The position numbers were made by a program, and so were the translations under genes. DNA of 64,000 nt, taken from contig JAJXZF010000083.1 of NCBI GenBank assembly GCA_021780225.1, positions 1 to 64,000 on the forward strand, written 5' to 3'. The notes beneath the pieces were generated by a model, which saw only the letters and a program-made list of their open reading frames with translations, ran no database searches and was not told where the DNA came from. Positions 1 to 7,932 of the stretch are shown here, piece after piece. Position 1 is the stretch's first letter; the number at the start of each line of letters is the position of its first letter. Source of the stretch: Deltaproteobacteria bacterium (lineage in GTDB: Bacteria > Desulfobacterota > Binatia > Binatales > Binataceae).

Positions 1-9
1 TCTTGATAA

Positions 10-190
10 CGCCCCTCGCGCTCGTCGCGCAAACGGCGCACGCAGTTGATGCTGCCGAACGGGGGGGGCGGCGGCGTACAGTTACGATCAGGCTTCGCGG
101 GTGACCGGACTGACGTACAGCGCGAACGGCTCGCAGTTGGAGGATCTGACCTACGCCGACAATATTGAAGCGAACCGAGTGGCCGCCTGA
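10..190 (+). pseudogene. RHS/YD-repeat protein remnant (3' end, frameshifted)
   Basis: Frame 1 from about 28 reads RKRRTQLMLPNG. After the run of eight G at 61-68 the reading continues in frame 2 as AYSYDQASRVTGLTYSANG, then DNIEANRVAA and a TGA at 188-190. Together these match the RHS/YD-repeat consensus (LTLPNG, YSYDAASRLTGLTY, YDAAGNR). The frames are joined only by a shift at the G-run, and frame 1 carries TGA and TAA at 4-9. This looks like the decayed end of a large RHS-family surface or toxin-delivery gene. The window edge hides the rest, so an assembly error in the G-run cannot be excluded. Confidence 0.6.
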
Positions 191-202
191 CGGAGCGGAT
201 CG

Positions 203-234
203 GCCGCCGTTGGCGAGCGAACGCGGCGGCTTTT
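203..234 (+). terminator. Intrinsic terminator after the RHS remnant
   Basis: A seven-pair GC stem (GCCGCCG at 203-209 with CGGCGGC at 224-230) is followed by TTTT at 231-234. It lies 13 bases after the stop of the RHS remnant and just upstream of the promoter of the corrin operon, so it would insulate the two units. Confidence 0.6.
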
Positions 235-246
235 ACCAGCTCGTCC

Positions 247-274
247 TTGACAGAACGACCCTCCATTCTATATT
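247..274 (+). promoter_or_regulatory. Sigma70-type promoter of the cobalamin operon
   Basis: TTGACA at 247-252 is separated by 16 bases from TATATT at 269-274. The expected start near 281 would place the cobalamin riboswitch at the very 5' end of the transcript. The match to the consensus is seen directly; activity is inferred. Confidence 0.65.
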
Positions 275-287
275 TGAATTCGTTCAG

Positions 288-480
288 CGTTTCGGGTGCC
301 CATGAGGGCATAACAGGGAAGCCGGTGAAAGGCCGGCGCGGTCCCGCCACTGTATGTGGGAGGCCGCCTTTCGTTAGACCACTCAGGTTTCGTTGACCTT
401 GGGGAAGGCTGAAAGGCGGCGAGGAAGGTTCTGAAACCTTCTGAAACCATGAGCCAGGAGACCTACCCGAGGCGACATGA
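288..480 (+). promoter_or_regulatory. Cobalamin (B12) riboswitch
   Basis: The segment carries the conserved B12 aptamer elements in order: GGTGCC near 295-300, GGGAAGCCGGTGAAA near 316-330, the B12-box GCCACTG at 346-352, and GAGCCAGGAGACCT near 451-464. The ends TCGGGT (292-297) and ACCCGA (465-470) can close the P1 stem. It precedes a terminator and the corrin biosynthesis genes, so it most likely represses them when coenzyme B12 is abundant. Exact boundaries are approximate. Confidence 0.93.
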
Positions 481-532
481 CATCAGACTCCGCGTGGAAA
501 CGGAGCTCCCGTGAGCCTTTCGCTACAGGCGC

Positions 533-567
533 AAAACCCTCGTTTCCATGTGGAACGAGGGTTTTTT
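533..567 (+). terminator. Riboswitch-controlled terminator with antiterminator
   Basis: AAAACCCTCGTT at 533-544 pairs with AACGAGGGTTTT at 554-565, and the hairpin runs into a T-rich tail. The 5' arm end CGTTTCCATG (541-550) can instead pair with CGTGGAAACG at 493-502, directly after the aptamer; this alternative pairing would break the terminator. The arrangement fits transcription attenuation in response to cobalamin. Confidence 0.85.
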
Positions 568-648
568 GACGCCTTTATTTTCAGAGGAAGACGTGGACGC
601 CGCGTCGCGGAACGCGGTATCGCGCGGAGGCGCCCGGGCGTAGGAAAC

Positions 649-1833
649 ATGGAGCGCACGGGCATCTTGATTGTCGGCCACGGCAGCCGCGAACGAGCCT
701 CCAACGAACAGTTCGAGGAGCTCGTCGATCAGGTCCGCAAACGCCGGCCCGGCGGCGACGTCCGGCACGCTTACGTGGAACTGGCCGCGCCGTCGCTTGC
801 CGACGGACTTGCCGCGCTTGCGAATCATAATGAGCGGGTAGTTGTGGCGCCGTGTTTTTTGTTTGCCGCGGGCCATGTGAAGAACGACATCCCGCTGGCG
901 CTAGCCGCGGCGCGGCGCAAATTTCCGGCGGTGCGGTTTACGGCCGGCCGCGTGCTTGGCGTGCATCCCGCGATGGTGGAGCTTGCCTTTCAAAGGGCGT
1001 CCGAGGTCGCCGATGCTGGCGTCGGCCTCGCGCGGACGGCGGTGGTGGTGGTCGGGCGCGGCTCCAGCGATCCCGACGCAAACGGCGACTTCTGCAAGCT
1101 GGCGCGGTTGCTGGCGGAAGGACGCGGCTTTGGGTGGGCGGCGTCGGCGTTTATCGGAATCGCCAAACCGCTTTTCGGCGATGCGATCGAGTTGGTCGCC
1201 CGCGCCCGCCCCGAACGTATCCTGGTCGTTCCATATCTCTTGTTCGCCGGCCGGCTGGTTGCCCAGCTCGAACAACAGGTCGCTGGATTCCATGAGCGCT
1301 ATCCGTGGATAAAAACGATTCTGGCTCCCCATCTTGGCGTCCATCCAAAGCTGCTTGAAGCGCTGGACGATCGGATTGAGGAGGCGCTGAGCGAGCGGGC
1401 TCCGCTTCCGTGCGACAACTGTCAATATCGCGCGCCTATAGGCGCGATCGCCGAGAACGTGGGCGGATTCCGATCGCTGCTCTGGAGCGCGCGGCACATG
1501 GAAACGCATGCTCAGGCGATGCCGCATGTCCACGCGCATCAGGGGATGCGCCGGCACGTCCTCGTGTGCGGGAACGTTGACTGCGCGTCGCGCGGCAGTA
1601 TCGCGCTAATCGCCCAGTTGCGCAGAGCGGTCAGGCGAATCGGTCGCGAGCGCGAAATCAGGATCACCAAAACCTCCTGCATGGGCCGATGCGGCGAGGG
1701 ACCGACGGTCGCGGTTTACCCGGACGGAATCTGGTACCGAGGCGTGACCGCGGCGGACGCGGGCGAGCTGGTGGAGCGCCATCTGGTCGGCGATCGCTTG
1801 GTGGCCCGCTTGATCGACGGCATCATGCAATAG
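649..1833 (+). CDS. cbiX: Sirohydrochlorin cobaltochelatase CbiX with C-terminal ferredoxin domain
   Basis: This 394-residue protein inserts cobalt into sirohydrochlorin at the start of the anaerobic corrin pathway. Two CbiX-type chelatase halves occupy about residues 1-125 and 125-265; the first starts with GHGSRE, whose His is the expected metal or catalytic residue. A thioredoxin-like [2Fe-2S] ferredoxin domain follows (about 300-390) with cysteines in VCGNVDC and in SCMGRCGEG. ATG at 649 was chosen because the chelatase fold begins there; in-frame sequence upstream overlaps the riboswitch terminator. It is the first gene of the riboswitch operon. The Fe-S tail could serve redox sensing or electron transfer; that role is not established here. 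Confidence 0.92.
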   Translation: MERTGILIVGHGSRERASNEQFEELVDQVRKRRPGGDVRHAYVELAAPSLADGLAALANHNERVVVAPCFLFAAGHVKNDIPLALAAARRKFPAVRFTAGRVLGVHPAMVELAFQRASEVADAGVGLARTAVVVVGRGSSDPDANGDFCKLARLLAEGRGFGWAASAFIGIAKPLFGDAIELVARARPERILVVPYLLFAGRLVAQLEQQVAGFHERYPWIKTILAPHLGVHPKLLEALDDRIEEALSERAPLPCDNCQYRAPIGAIAENVGGFRSLLWSARHMETHAQAMPHVHAHQGMRRHVLVCGNVDCASRGSIALIAQLRRAVRRIGREREIRITKTSCMGRCGEGPTVAVYPDGIWYRGVTAADAGELVERHLVGDRLVARLIDGIMQ

Positions 1834-1850
1834 AATCGAAGGGCAATTGA

Positions 1851-2225
1851 ATGGCTTGTCATGAAATAGCGGGGTTGCGGCTGGGCCTGATGCGGCTGCT
1901 CGGGCTTAAGGACGAAGCGATCAGACAGCACGAGCTTGCCGAGCTCGGCGCCGACGCCGGCCGGCCCGGACCAGTCCATTCGATGTGCGAGGCGAACGAT
2001 CTGGAAAGCCTCAGGCGTTTCTATGAAGCTGCGCTCTCGATACTGGAGGAACGGGTGGCGGCGACCGGTCCCGCCGATCCCAAGCTGCCTTACCTGAGAA
2101 GCCTGGCCATCCTGACGAAGAAGGTCGAATTGGATCTTGGCAACCAGATCGATGCTCTGACCCGCTTGTTCAACGACCTCGAACAGATGCACGATTTCGT
2201 GCACGAAATTTACCCGGCGGATTGA
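1851..2225 (+). CDS. DUF3209-like protein of the corrin operon
   Basis: A 124-residue, probably all-helical soluble protein beginning MACHEIAGLRLGLM, with a conserved-looking C-terminal part (LPYLRSLAILTKKVEL, then LEQMHDFVHEIYP). It resembles, from memory, the DUF3209 family, whose members sit beside cbiX in cobalamin clusters. It has Cys3 and several His residues but no recognised catalytic motif. A purine-rich AAGGG precedes the ATG, and the gene follows cbiX by 17 bases. A helper role in cobalt delivery or chelation is a guess from context only. Confidence 0.75.
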   Translation: MACHEIAGLRLGLMRLLGLKDEAIRQHELAELGADAGRPGPVHSMCEANDLESLRRFYEAALSILEERVAATGPADPKLPYLRSLAILTKKVELDLGNQIDALTRLFNDLEQMHDFVHEIYPAD

Positions 2226-2227
2226 CG

Positions 2228-2962
2228 ATGGCCGACGCCCGCATCGCGCGCTTGATTGAGATCGAACGAATGGGGTCCGAAGCCCGACTGCTCACCTTCG
2301 CGATGGCGGGCGGCGACCTCGGTTTTACCGGCGGGCAGTACGTTATCGTCAACACCGGAATCGAACTCAGCCCCGGCAAGCTCGCGAAACGGGCCTACTC
2401 GATTCTCTCCGGCGATGATCTGCAAAACCAGTTTCAGATAGCCGTGCGGCGTATCGGCGACGGTCCCGGATCCAACTTCATGCATCGGCTCGCCGTCGGC
2501 GCTGAACTCGTGTTCAGCGGTCCGTGGGGCAAGTTCTTTCCCAATGGCGCGCCTGCCGGGCTGCGGCTCGTGTTCGCGACCGACACCGGCATCACGGCGG
2601 CGCTCGGCTTGCTTTGCGGCCGTCAAATCCGGGAGTCGCCTGCCGACACGACCGCGATCTGGTTCGTCGAGTCGGACGAGTACTTTATTCCGGCCGCCTT
2701 CGCGCGGGATTCGCTGCGAGCGGGGTTGGCCGCCTTCGAGGTCGCTATCGCGCCGCCCGCGGGCGCGCCGGACCGGCTCGAGCGCGCGCTTGCCCTGCTC
2801 AATCGATCGCTTGAATCGAGACGGCCGTCGAGCGCGTTTCTCGCGGGCGACGGCGCAATTATTTATCCGTTGCGCGAACGGCTGGCCGGCGCCGGCGTGC
2901 CGATGGAAAACATTCGGCTCGAGGCCTTCTTCAACAATCCAGAGCGCAAGGCGCGGCTCTGA
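2228..2962 (+). CDS. Ferredoxin-NADP reductase-family flavoprotein in the corrin operon
   Basis: The 244-residue protein has the two-domain FNR layout. An N-terminal FAD-binding barrel carries the RAYSI motif (RxYS type, about residue 55), and an NAD(P)-binding domain has FATDTGITAALG (about residue 116). The C-terminus ends in the family-like EAFFN segment. An in-frame TTG at 2222 overlaps the upstream stop; ATG at 2228 is preferred. It would move electrons between NAD(P)H and an acceptor such as a ferredoxin. In this operon it could serve cobalt reduction, the CbiX ferredoxin domain, or the precorrin-6A reduction step, for which no cbiJ is present. Its exact substrate is unknown. Confidence 0.8.
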   Translation: MADARIARLIEIERMGSEARLLTFAMAGGDLGFTGGQYVIVNTGIELSPGKLAKRAYSILSGDDLQNQFQIAVRRIGDGPGSNFMHRLAVGAELVFSGPWGKFFPNGAPAGLRLVFATDTGITAALGLLCGRQIRESPADTTAIWFVESDEYFIPAAFARDSLRAGLAAFEVAIAPPAGAPDRLERALALLNRSLESRRPSSAFLAGDGAIIYPLRERLAGAGVPMENIRLEAFFNNPERKARL

Positions 2963-2977
2963 GATGACGGCGGAATC

Positions 2978-4105
2978 ATGGCTGAAAGCGGCGTTCCACC
3001 GCGAAATCGGAAGGGTCTCAGAACCGGATTCACCACCGGCGCATGTGCGGCGGCGGCGGCGAAGGCGGCCGCCCGCTGCGTGGCGGCGCACATGACGACG
3101 CTGGCCGAAATCGAAACCACCCTGCCCAACCGCGCAAAAGCGACCTTTCCGCTCAAGCGCTGCGAGCGCACGGGCAACGGCGCTATCTGCGGCGTGATCA
3201 AGGACGCCGGCGACGATCCCGATTGCACCCACGGCGCGGAATTGATCGCTGAGGTGGAATTGCGGGCGGAGCCCGGCGTTGAAATTCGCGGCGGCGCCGG
3301 CGTCGCGATCGTCACCAAACCCGGCCTTGGCCTCGAAGTTGGCGGACCGGCTATTACCGCGTCGCCGCGCCGGAATATCGCAGAAATGGTCGAGGAAGAA
3401 CTTGCGGGCGGTCCTTGGGCGGGCGCCGTCGTCACCATCAGCGTCCCGGGCGGAGAGGAGATGGCGAAGCAGACCATCAACGCCCGGCTGGGCTTGATCG
3501 GCGGCATCTCGATCCTCGGCACCACCGGAATCGTCCGGCCCTATTCGACCGCGGCGTTCAAAGCGAGCGTAGTGCAGGCGATCGACGTCGCCGCCGAGCG
3601 CGGCCTGACGGATTTGGTGCTGACCACGGGCGGCAAATCCGAAGCTTACGCGCTCAAGCTTTTCGCCGGCCTGCCGGAGGACTCGTTCATTCAAATGGGC
3701 GACTTTGTCGGGACGGCGCTCAAGCATTGCGCCCGCCGTCATATCGCGCGTGCGATTATCGTCGGCATGATCGGAAAGCTTTCAAAGATGGCGGACGGGC
3801 GGATGCAAACGCACGCGGCCGGCTCGGAAGTGAACATGGAGTTGCTTGCCGCGCTTGCGGCCGAATGCGGCGCCGGCGACGCTCTGTGCGCCGAGATTCG
3901 CCGCGCCGCCACCGCGCGCCGCGTGCTGGAGCTATGCTCGGCCGGGAATCTCCCGATAGCCTCGCTCATCTGCCGCCGCGTGGTTGAGCACGGCACGCGG
4001 CACGCCGGCGGAAATCTTGAGGTCCACGCCTGGCTGGTGGACTTCGACGGCAGGCCGCTCGGCCACTATCCGCCGGAGGCCGTTGGATTGGAGCAGGCGA
4101 CATGA
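2978..4105 (+). CDS. cbiD: Cobalt-precorrin-5B C1-methyltransferase CbiD
   Basis: The 375-residue protein methylates C1 of the corrin ring with S-adenosylmethionine during ring contraction. Family hallmarks are the N-terminal RTGFTTGACAAAAAKAA, VPGGEEMAKQTINARLGLIGG and GTTGIVRPYS, then LTTGGKSE and the GDFVGTALKH segment. Length is typical for CbiD. Its stop overlaps the cbiC start (ATGA), indicating translational coupling. Confidence 0.97.
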   Translation: MAESGVPPRNRKGLRTGFTTGACAAAAAKAAARCVAAHMTTLAEIETTLPNRAKATFPLKRCERTGNGAICGVIKDAGDDPDCTHGAELIAEVELRAEPGVEIRGGAGVAIVTKPGLGLEVGGPAITASPRRNIAEMVEEELAGGPWAGAVVTISVPGGEEMAKQTINARLGLIGGISILGTTGIVRPYSTAAFKASVVQAIDVAAERGLTDLVLTTGGKSEAYALKLFAGLPEDSFIQMGDFVGTALKHCARRHIARAIIVGMIGKLSKMADGRMQTHAAGSEVNMELLAALAAECGAGDALCAEIRRAATARRVLELCSAGNLPIASLICRRVVEHGTRHAGGNLEVHAWLVDFDGRPLGHYPPEAVGLEQAT

Positions 4106-4752
4106 GCGACATGCGTCAGATGACCGCGATGGGCCGCAACATCGAGGACGGCAGTTTCGCGATTATCGATCGCGAAGCGGGGCCCCATGATTTCAGCCCG
4201 GACCAGTGGCAGATAGTCCGGCGCGTTATCCATGCGACCGCCGATTTCGAGTTCAAGGATCTGATGCGCTTTCATCCGGAGGCCGTGCGCGCCGGCGTCG
4301 CCGCGCTGCTGGGCGGCGCGCCGATCGTGGTTGACGTGAAGATGATCACGGCCGGCCTCAATACGGATCGTCTGAATGTTTACGGATGCTCGACCCATTG
4401 CTTCATATCCGACGAGGACGTGATTGCGGCGGCGAAAGCCGCCAACAGCACCCGCGCGATCGAGGCGATGCGCAAGGCCCATCGCCGGGGCCTGCTCGAC
4501 GGCGCGATTGTCGCCATCGGCAATGCGCCGACGGCGCTGCTTGAAACCGTTCGGCTGGTCGAGGAAGAGGCGGCCCGTCCGGCGCTGGTGATAGGCGTGC
4601 CGGTTGGTTTCGTGTCGGCGGCCGAATCCAAGGAAGCCGCGCTCCGTCTGGCCAGCCCCTACATCGTCGCGCGCGGCCGCAAGGGCGGCAGCGCGATCGC
4701 GGTCGCGATAATTCACGCTTTGCTGCTGCTCTCGACCGAGGCGCGCGCATGA
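4102..4752 (+). CDS. cbiC: Cobalt-precorrin-8 methylmutase CbiC
   Basis: The 216-residue protein moves a methyl group from C11 to C12 to give cobyrinate. It shows the CbiC/CobH pattern with VDVKMITAGLN, a catalytic-type His in YGCSTHCFISDE (about residue 98), IGNAPTALLE and VGVPVGFVSAAESKE. Overlaps of four bases with cbiD before it and cbiET after it place it inside one translationally coupled operon. Confidence 0.97.
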   Translation: MSDMRQMTAMGRNIEDGSFAIIDREAGPHDFSPDQWQIVRRVIHATADFEFKDLMRFHPEAVRAGVAALLGGAPIVVDVKMITAGLNTDRLNVYGCSTHCFISDEDVIAAAKAANSTRAIEAMRKAHRRGLLDGAIVAIGNAPTALLETVRLVEEEAARPALVIGVPVGFVSAAESKEAALRLASPYIVARGRKGGSAIAVAIIHALLLLSTEARA

Positions 4753-6005
4753 GCCGGCCGCGTCCCGTCACGGTCGTCGGCATCGGCGACGACGGCTGCG
4801 CCGGGCTGTCGAGCCGCGCGGTCGGCGCCGCGTCCGCGGCCCGGGTGCTGGCCGGCGGCGAACGGCATCTGGCGTTTTTCCCGCAGTTTCAGGGCGAGCG
4901 AATTGTTTTCAAGGACGGCCTCGCGCGGGCGTTGGAGCGCGTCGCCGAAGCCGCCAATGAGAACAACGTCTGCATTCTCGCCTCGGGCGATCCGATGTTC
5001 TTCGGCGTGGGCGCCGCCGTGATCAAGCGCCTCGGCGCGGAACACGTCGAGATTCTGCCGCATCCCAGCTCGATGCAATGGGCCTTCGCTCGCGCTGGCA
5101 TGAAGTGGGACGACGCGGTCTTTATCTCGCTGCACGGGCGCAGCCGCGAAGGCTTTCTGACCCGGCTGCGGACTTGCGCCAAAGCCGGCGTCCTCACCGA
5201 CCCGGAAAATACGCCCGCGCGTCTTGCGGCGATCATGCTTGAACACGGGCAGATCGGATGGCGGGCGTGGGTATGCGAAAATCTCGCCGGACCTGACGAG
5301 CGGGTGGGAATGTTTTCGATTCCGGAGCTGGCGCAACGCGAAGATATCGGCCCGCTCAATGTGCTGCTGCTCGAGCGCGCGGACCGGACCTGGCGGCCGC
5401 CGCCGCCGATTCCGTTCATCCACGAGGATGAATTCGCCAAGCGCATGCCGAAGAAAGGGTTGATCACCAAGCGCGAAGTGCGGCTGCTGTCGCTCGCCGC
5501 GCTGCGGATCAGGCCCGACAGCGTGGTCTGGGATATCGGGGCCGGTTCGGGCTCGGTGTCGATCGAAGCCGCGATGCTGGCGCCGCACGGGCGCGTCTAT
5601 GCGATCGAAGTCGATCCCGAGGGGGTTGAAATCTGCCACGAAAACCTGCGCGCCCACGCGATCGACAACGTCCGCGTAATCGCGGGCCGCGCGCCCGAAG
5701 CGCTCGCCGGCCTCGAAACTCCGGACGCGGTTTTCGTTGGCGGCAGCAAGGGCAGCATGGATGAAATCGTCGCGGTCGCGCTGGACCGGTTGCGCTCCGG
5801 CGGGCGCTTGGTGGCGAACGCGATCACGCTTGAAAACTCCGCGGAGATATACGCCGCCATGCGCAAACGCGGAATCGTGCCGGAAGTGACTTTGTTGCAG
5901 ATTTCGCGCGCCGAGCCGCTCGCCCGCTATCTCCGCTTCGAGGCGTTGAACCCAATCCAGATCTTCGCGGCGGAAAAGCCGGCGGCCGGAGGCGCCGCGT
6001 CATGA
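4749..6005 (+). CDS. cbiET: Bifunctional cobalt-precorrin C5/C15 methyltransferase-decarboxylase CbiET
   Basis: This 418-residue fusion joins a CbiE-type tetrapyrrole methylase (about 1-205; VVGIGDDGCAGL, ASGDPMFFGVG) to a CbiT-type Rossmann methyltransferase and decarboxylase (about 230-405; WDIGAGSGSVSIEAA is SAM motif I). It is equivalent to CobL of the aerobic pathway, but its neighbours are cbiD and cbiG, which points to the cobalt-early route. CbiE methylates C5; CbiT methylates C15 and removes the C12 acetate carboxyl. ATGA overlaps join it to cbiC and cbiL. Confidence 0.96.
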   Translation: MSRPRPVTVVGIGDDGCAGLSSRAVGAASAARVLAGGERHLAFFPQFQGERIVFKDGLARALERVAEAANENNVCILASGDPMFFGVGAAVIKRLGAEHVEILPHPSSMQWAFARAGMKWDDAVFISLHGRSREGFLTRLRTCAKAGVLTDPENTPARLAAIMLEHGQIGWRAWVCENLAGPDERVGMFSIPELAQREDIGPLNVLLLERADRTWRPPPPIPFIHEDEFAKRMPKKGLITKREVRLLSLAALRIRPDSVVWDIGAGSGSVSIEAAMLAPHGRVYAIEVDPEGVEICHENLRAHAIDNVRVIAGRAPEALAGLETPDAVFVGGSKGSMDEIVAVALDRLRSGGRLVANAITLENSAEIYAAMRKRGIVPEVTLLQISRAEPLARYLRFEALNPIQIFAAEKPAAGGAAS

Positions 6006-6781
6006 ACTACGGAACGCTTTACGGAGTGGGTGTCGGACCCGGCGCGCCGGACCTGCTCACGCTGCGCGCCGTCGCGACGCTCAAGCGCGCCGACGTGCTC
6101 GCGCTGCCCAGAAGTTCGGATTACGGCGCGTCGATGGCGTGGCGGATAATCGAACCGGCGGTGGGGAAAATAAACGGGCAGGAAAGACTTTTCCTGACGT
6201 TTCCGATGAGCAAGGAACCGGCGCGCGTGCGCCGCGCGTGGGACGCGGCCTTCGTCAAAATCGGCGAGCGTCTCGAAAGCGGCAAATCCGTCGCGTTCGC
6301 GACCGAGGGCGATCCTTCGTTGTACAGCACCTTCGGCTATCTGCTGCGGGAGGCGCCGCGCCGATGGCCGGGAATCCGGATCGAAGTGACGCCGGGCGTT
6401 TCATCGATCGCGGCCGTGCCCGCGGCGCTGGGCATGCCGCTCGCCGACGGGCTGGAACGGATCGCGATAATTCCCGCCAACTATGGGGTTGACGATCTGG
6501 CCGCCATCCTGGGCGCCTTCGACACCACGATCCTCATGAAGATCGGGTCGGAAATGCCCAGGGTGGTCGCCGCGCTCGAGCGCGCCGGGTTGATCGACAA
6601 GGCGGCCTATGTAGCGAAAGCGACGATGCCGGAACAAAAAATCGTAACAGATTTGCGGTCCGTTCGCGCGGAGCGGGGCGACTGTTTCGCGATGGTGGTC
6701 GTGGCGCGCGGGGAGCGCAAGGGCGTGCTCGCGGGCGACGTGCCGCCCGAGGCCGCGCTGACCGGGGTTGAACCGGCATGA
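6002..6781 (+). CDS. cbiL: Cobalt-precorrin-2 C20-methyltransferase CbiL
   Basis: A 259-residue tetrapyrrole methylase. It starts with the SAM-site motif YGVGVGPGAPDLLTLRA and has TEGDPSLYSTF and VTPGVSSIAAVPAALG, typical of CbiL/CobI. It adds the C20 methyl group to cobalt-factor II or precorrin-2. Its ends overlap cbiET and cbiG by four bases each. Confidence 0.95.
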   Translation: MNYGTLYGVGVGPGAPDLLTLRAVATLKRADVLALPRSSDYGASMAWRIIEPAVGKINGQERLFLTFPMSKEPARVRRAWDAAFVKIGERLESGKSVAFATEGDPSLYSTFGYLLREAPRRWPGIRIEVTPGVSSIAAVPAALGMPLADGLERIAIIPANYGVDDLAAILGAFDTTILMKIGSEMPRVVAALERAGLIDKAAYVAKATMPEQKIVTDLRSVRAERGDCFAMVVVARGERKGVLAGDVPPEAALTGVEPA

Positions 6782-7932
6782 CGCCGCCGCGCAAACCGTT
6801 CGCGATCCATGCGATTACGCGCCACGGGCTGGAGATCGCGGCGCGGCTCAAGGAGGCGTTCAACGACGCGGACGTTTACGTCTCCGAAAAGCTGCCGCCG
6901 GCCGCGCTCGCCGATTCCGGATTGACGAACGCCATCGGCTTCAAGCTGCCAATGGGGCCGACGCTTGGCAAAACCTTCTCCGCGTATGACTGTCACGTCT
7001 TCATTATCAGCATCGGAGCGGTCGTGCGGATGATCGCGCCGCTGCTGCGCGACAAGAAGACGGATCCGGCCGTGGTCTGCGTCGATGACGCCGCCCGTTT
7101 CGCTATCTGCGTTCTTTCCGGCCACGTCGGGCGCGGCAATGTTTTCGCCGAGCGGGTCGCCGAAGCCCTGGGCGCACAGGCGGTGATCACGACCGCTTCG
7201 GACGCGATCGGCACGCTTACCGTCGATATTCTTGGGCGCGACCTCGGCTGGACTCTCGACGATCCCGATCGCAACGTTACGCGCGGATGCGCCGCCGTGG
7301 TCAACGCCGCCCCGGTTCTCTTTGTTCAGGAAGCCGGCGAGCCGAACTGGTGGCCGATCGAAAGGCCGCTGCCGCCGGGCGTGCGCTATGCGACCGCGCT
7401 TGACGGCGTCGATCCGCGCGCATTCGAGATTCTGTTGCTGGCGACCGACCGCGACCTCCGCGCGACCCATCCCGAACACTGGGAAAACGCGGTCATCTAT
7501 CGTCCCAGAAGTCTCGCGGTCGGCGTCGGCTGCGACCGGGACACGCCGGCGGAGTTGGTGGAGAGAGGGGTTCTGGCGGCGTTCGACGCCAATCGCCTGT
7601 CGCTCAAATCCGTCAGAAAGCTGGCGACGATCGACAAAAAACGCGACGAACCCGCGATCCTGACGCTTGCCGAACGTCATCGATGGCCACTCGAATTCTA
7701 TTCGGCCGAGCAACTGGACGCCGCTCCCGGCATCGAGAATCCCTCCGCAACCGTCAAGCGCCACGTTGGCGCGCGCGGCGTCGCGGAACCGGCCGCGCTG
7801 CTTAGCGCCGGAGCCGAGCGGCTGCTGGTTCCCAAGCGGGTCTATACCGAGCCGGGCGCCGGACGCTCGATGACGATTGCGATAGCGCGCATACCTTTCG
7901 GCCCGCGACCGATGGAGGCCAGCGATGCCTGA
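6778..7932 (+). CDS. cbiG: Cobalt-precorrin-5A hydrolase CbiG
   Basis: The 384-residue protein opens the lactone of cobalt-precorrin-5A, releasing acetaldehyde. It shows the CbiG core: IISIGAVVRMIAPLLRDKKTDPAVVCVDD, then LSGHVGRGN and VITTASDA. The C-terminal CbiG domain starts near residue 245 with VGVGCDRDTPAE. Presence of cbiG together with cbiD marks the anaerobic, cobalt-early pathway. It overlaps cbiL by four and cbiH by eight bases. Confidence 0.95.
   Translation: MTPPRKPFAIHAITRHGLEIAARLKEAFNDADVYVSEKLPPAALADSGLTNAIGFKLPMGPTLGKTFSAYDCHVFIISIGAVVRMIAPLLRDKKTDPAVVCVDDAARFAICVLSGHVGRGNVFAERVAEALGAQAVITTASDAIGTLTVDILGRDLGWTLDDPDRNVTRGCAAVVNAAPVLFVQEAGEPNWWPIERPLPPGVRYATALDGVDPRAFEILLLATDRDLRATHPEHWENAVIYRPRSLAVGVGCDRDTPAELVERGVLAAFDANRLSLKSVRKLATIDKKRDEPAILTLAERHRWPLEFYSAEQLDAAPGIENPSATVKRHVGARGVAEPAALLSAGAERLLVPKRVYTEPGAGRSMTIAIARIPFGPRPMEASDA

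Noticed and set aside
2210-3742. Long minus-strand open frame of 510 codons
   Set aside because: It is antisense to the clear FNR and cbiD genes, is arginine-rich, and reflects high GC at third positions.
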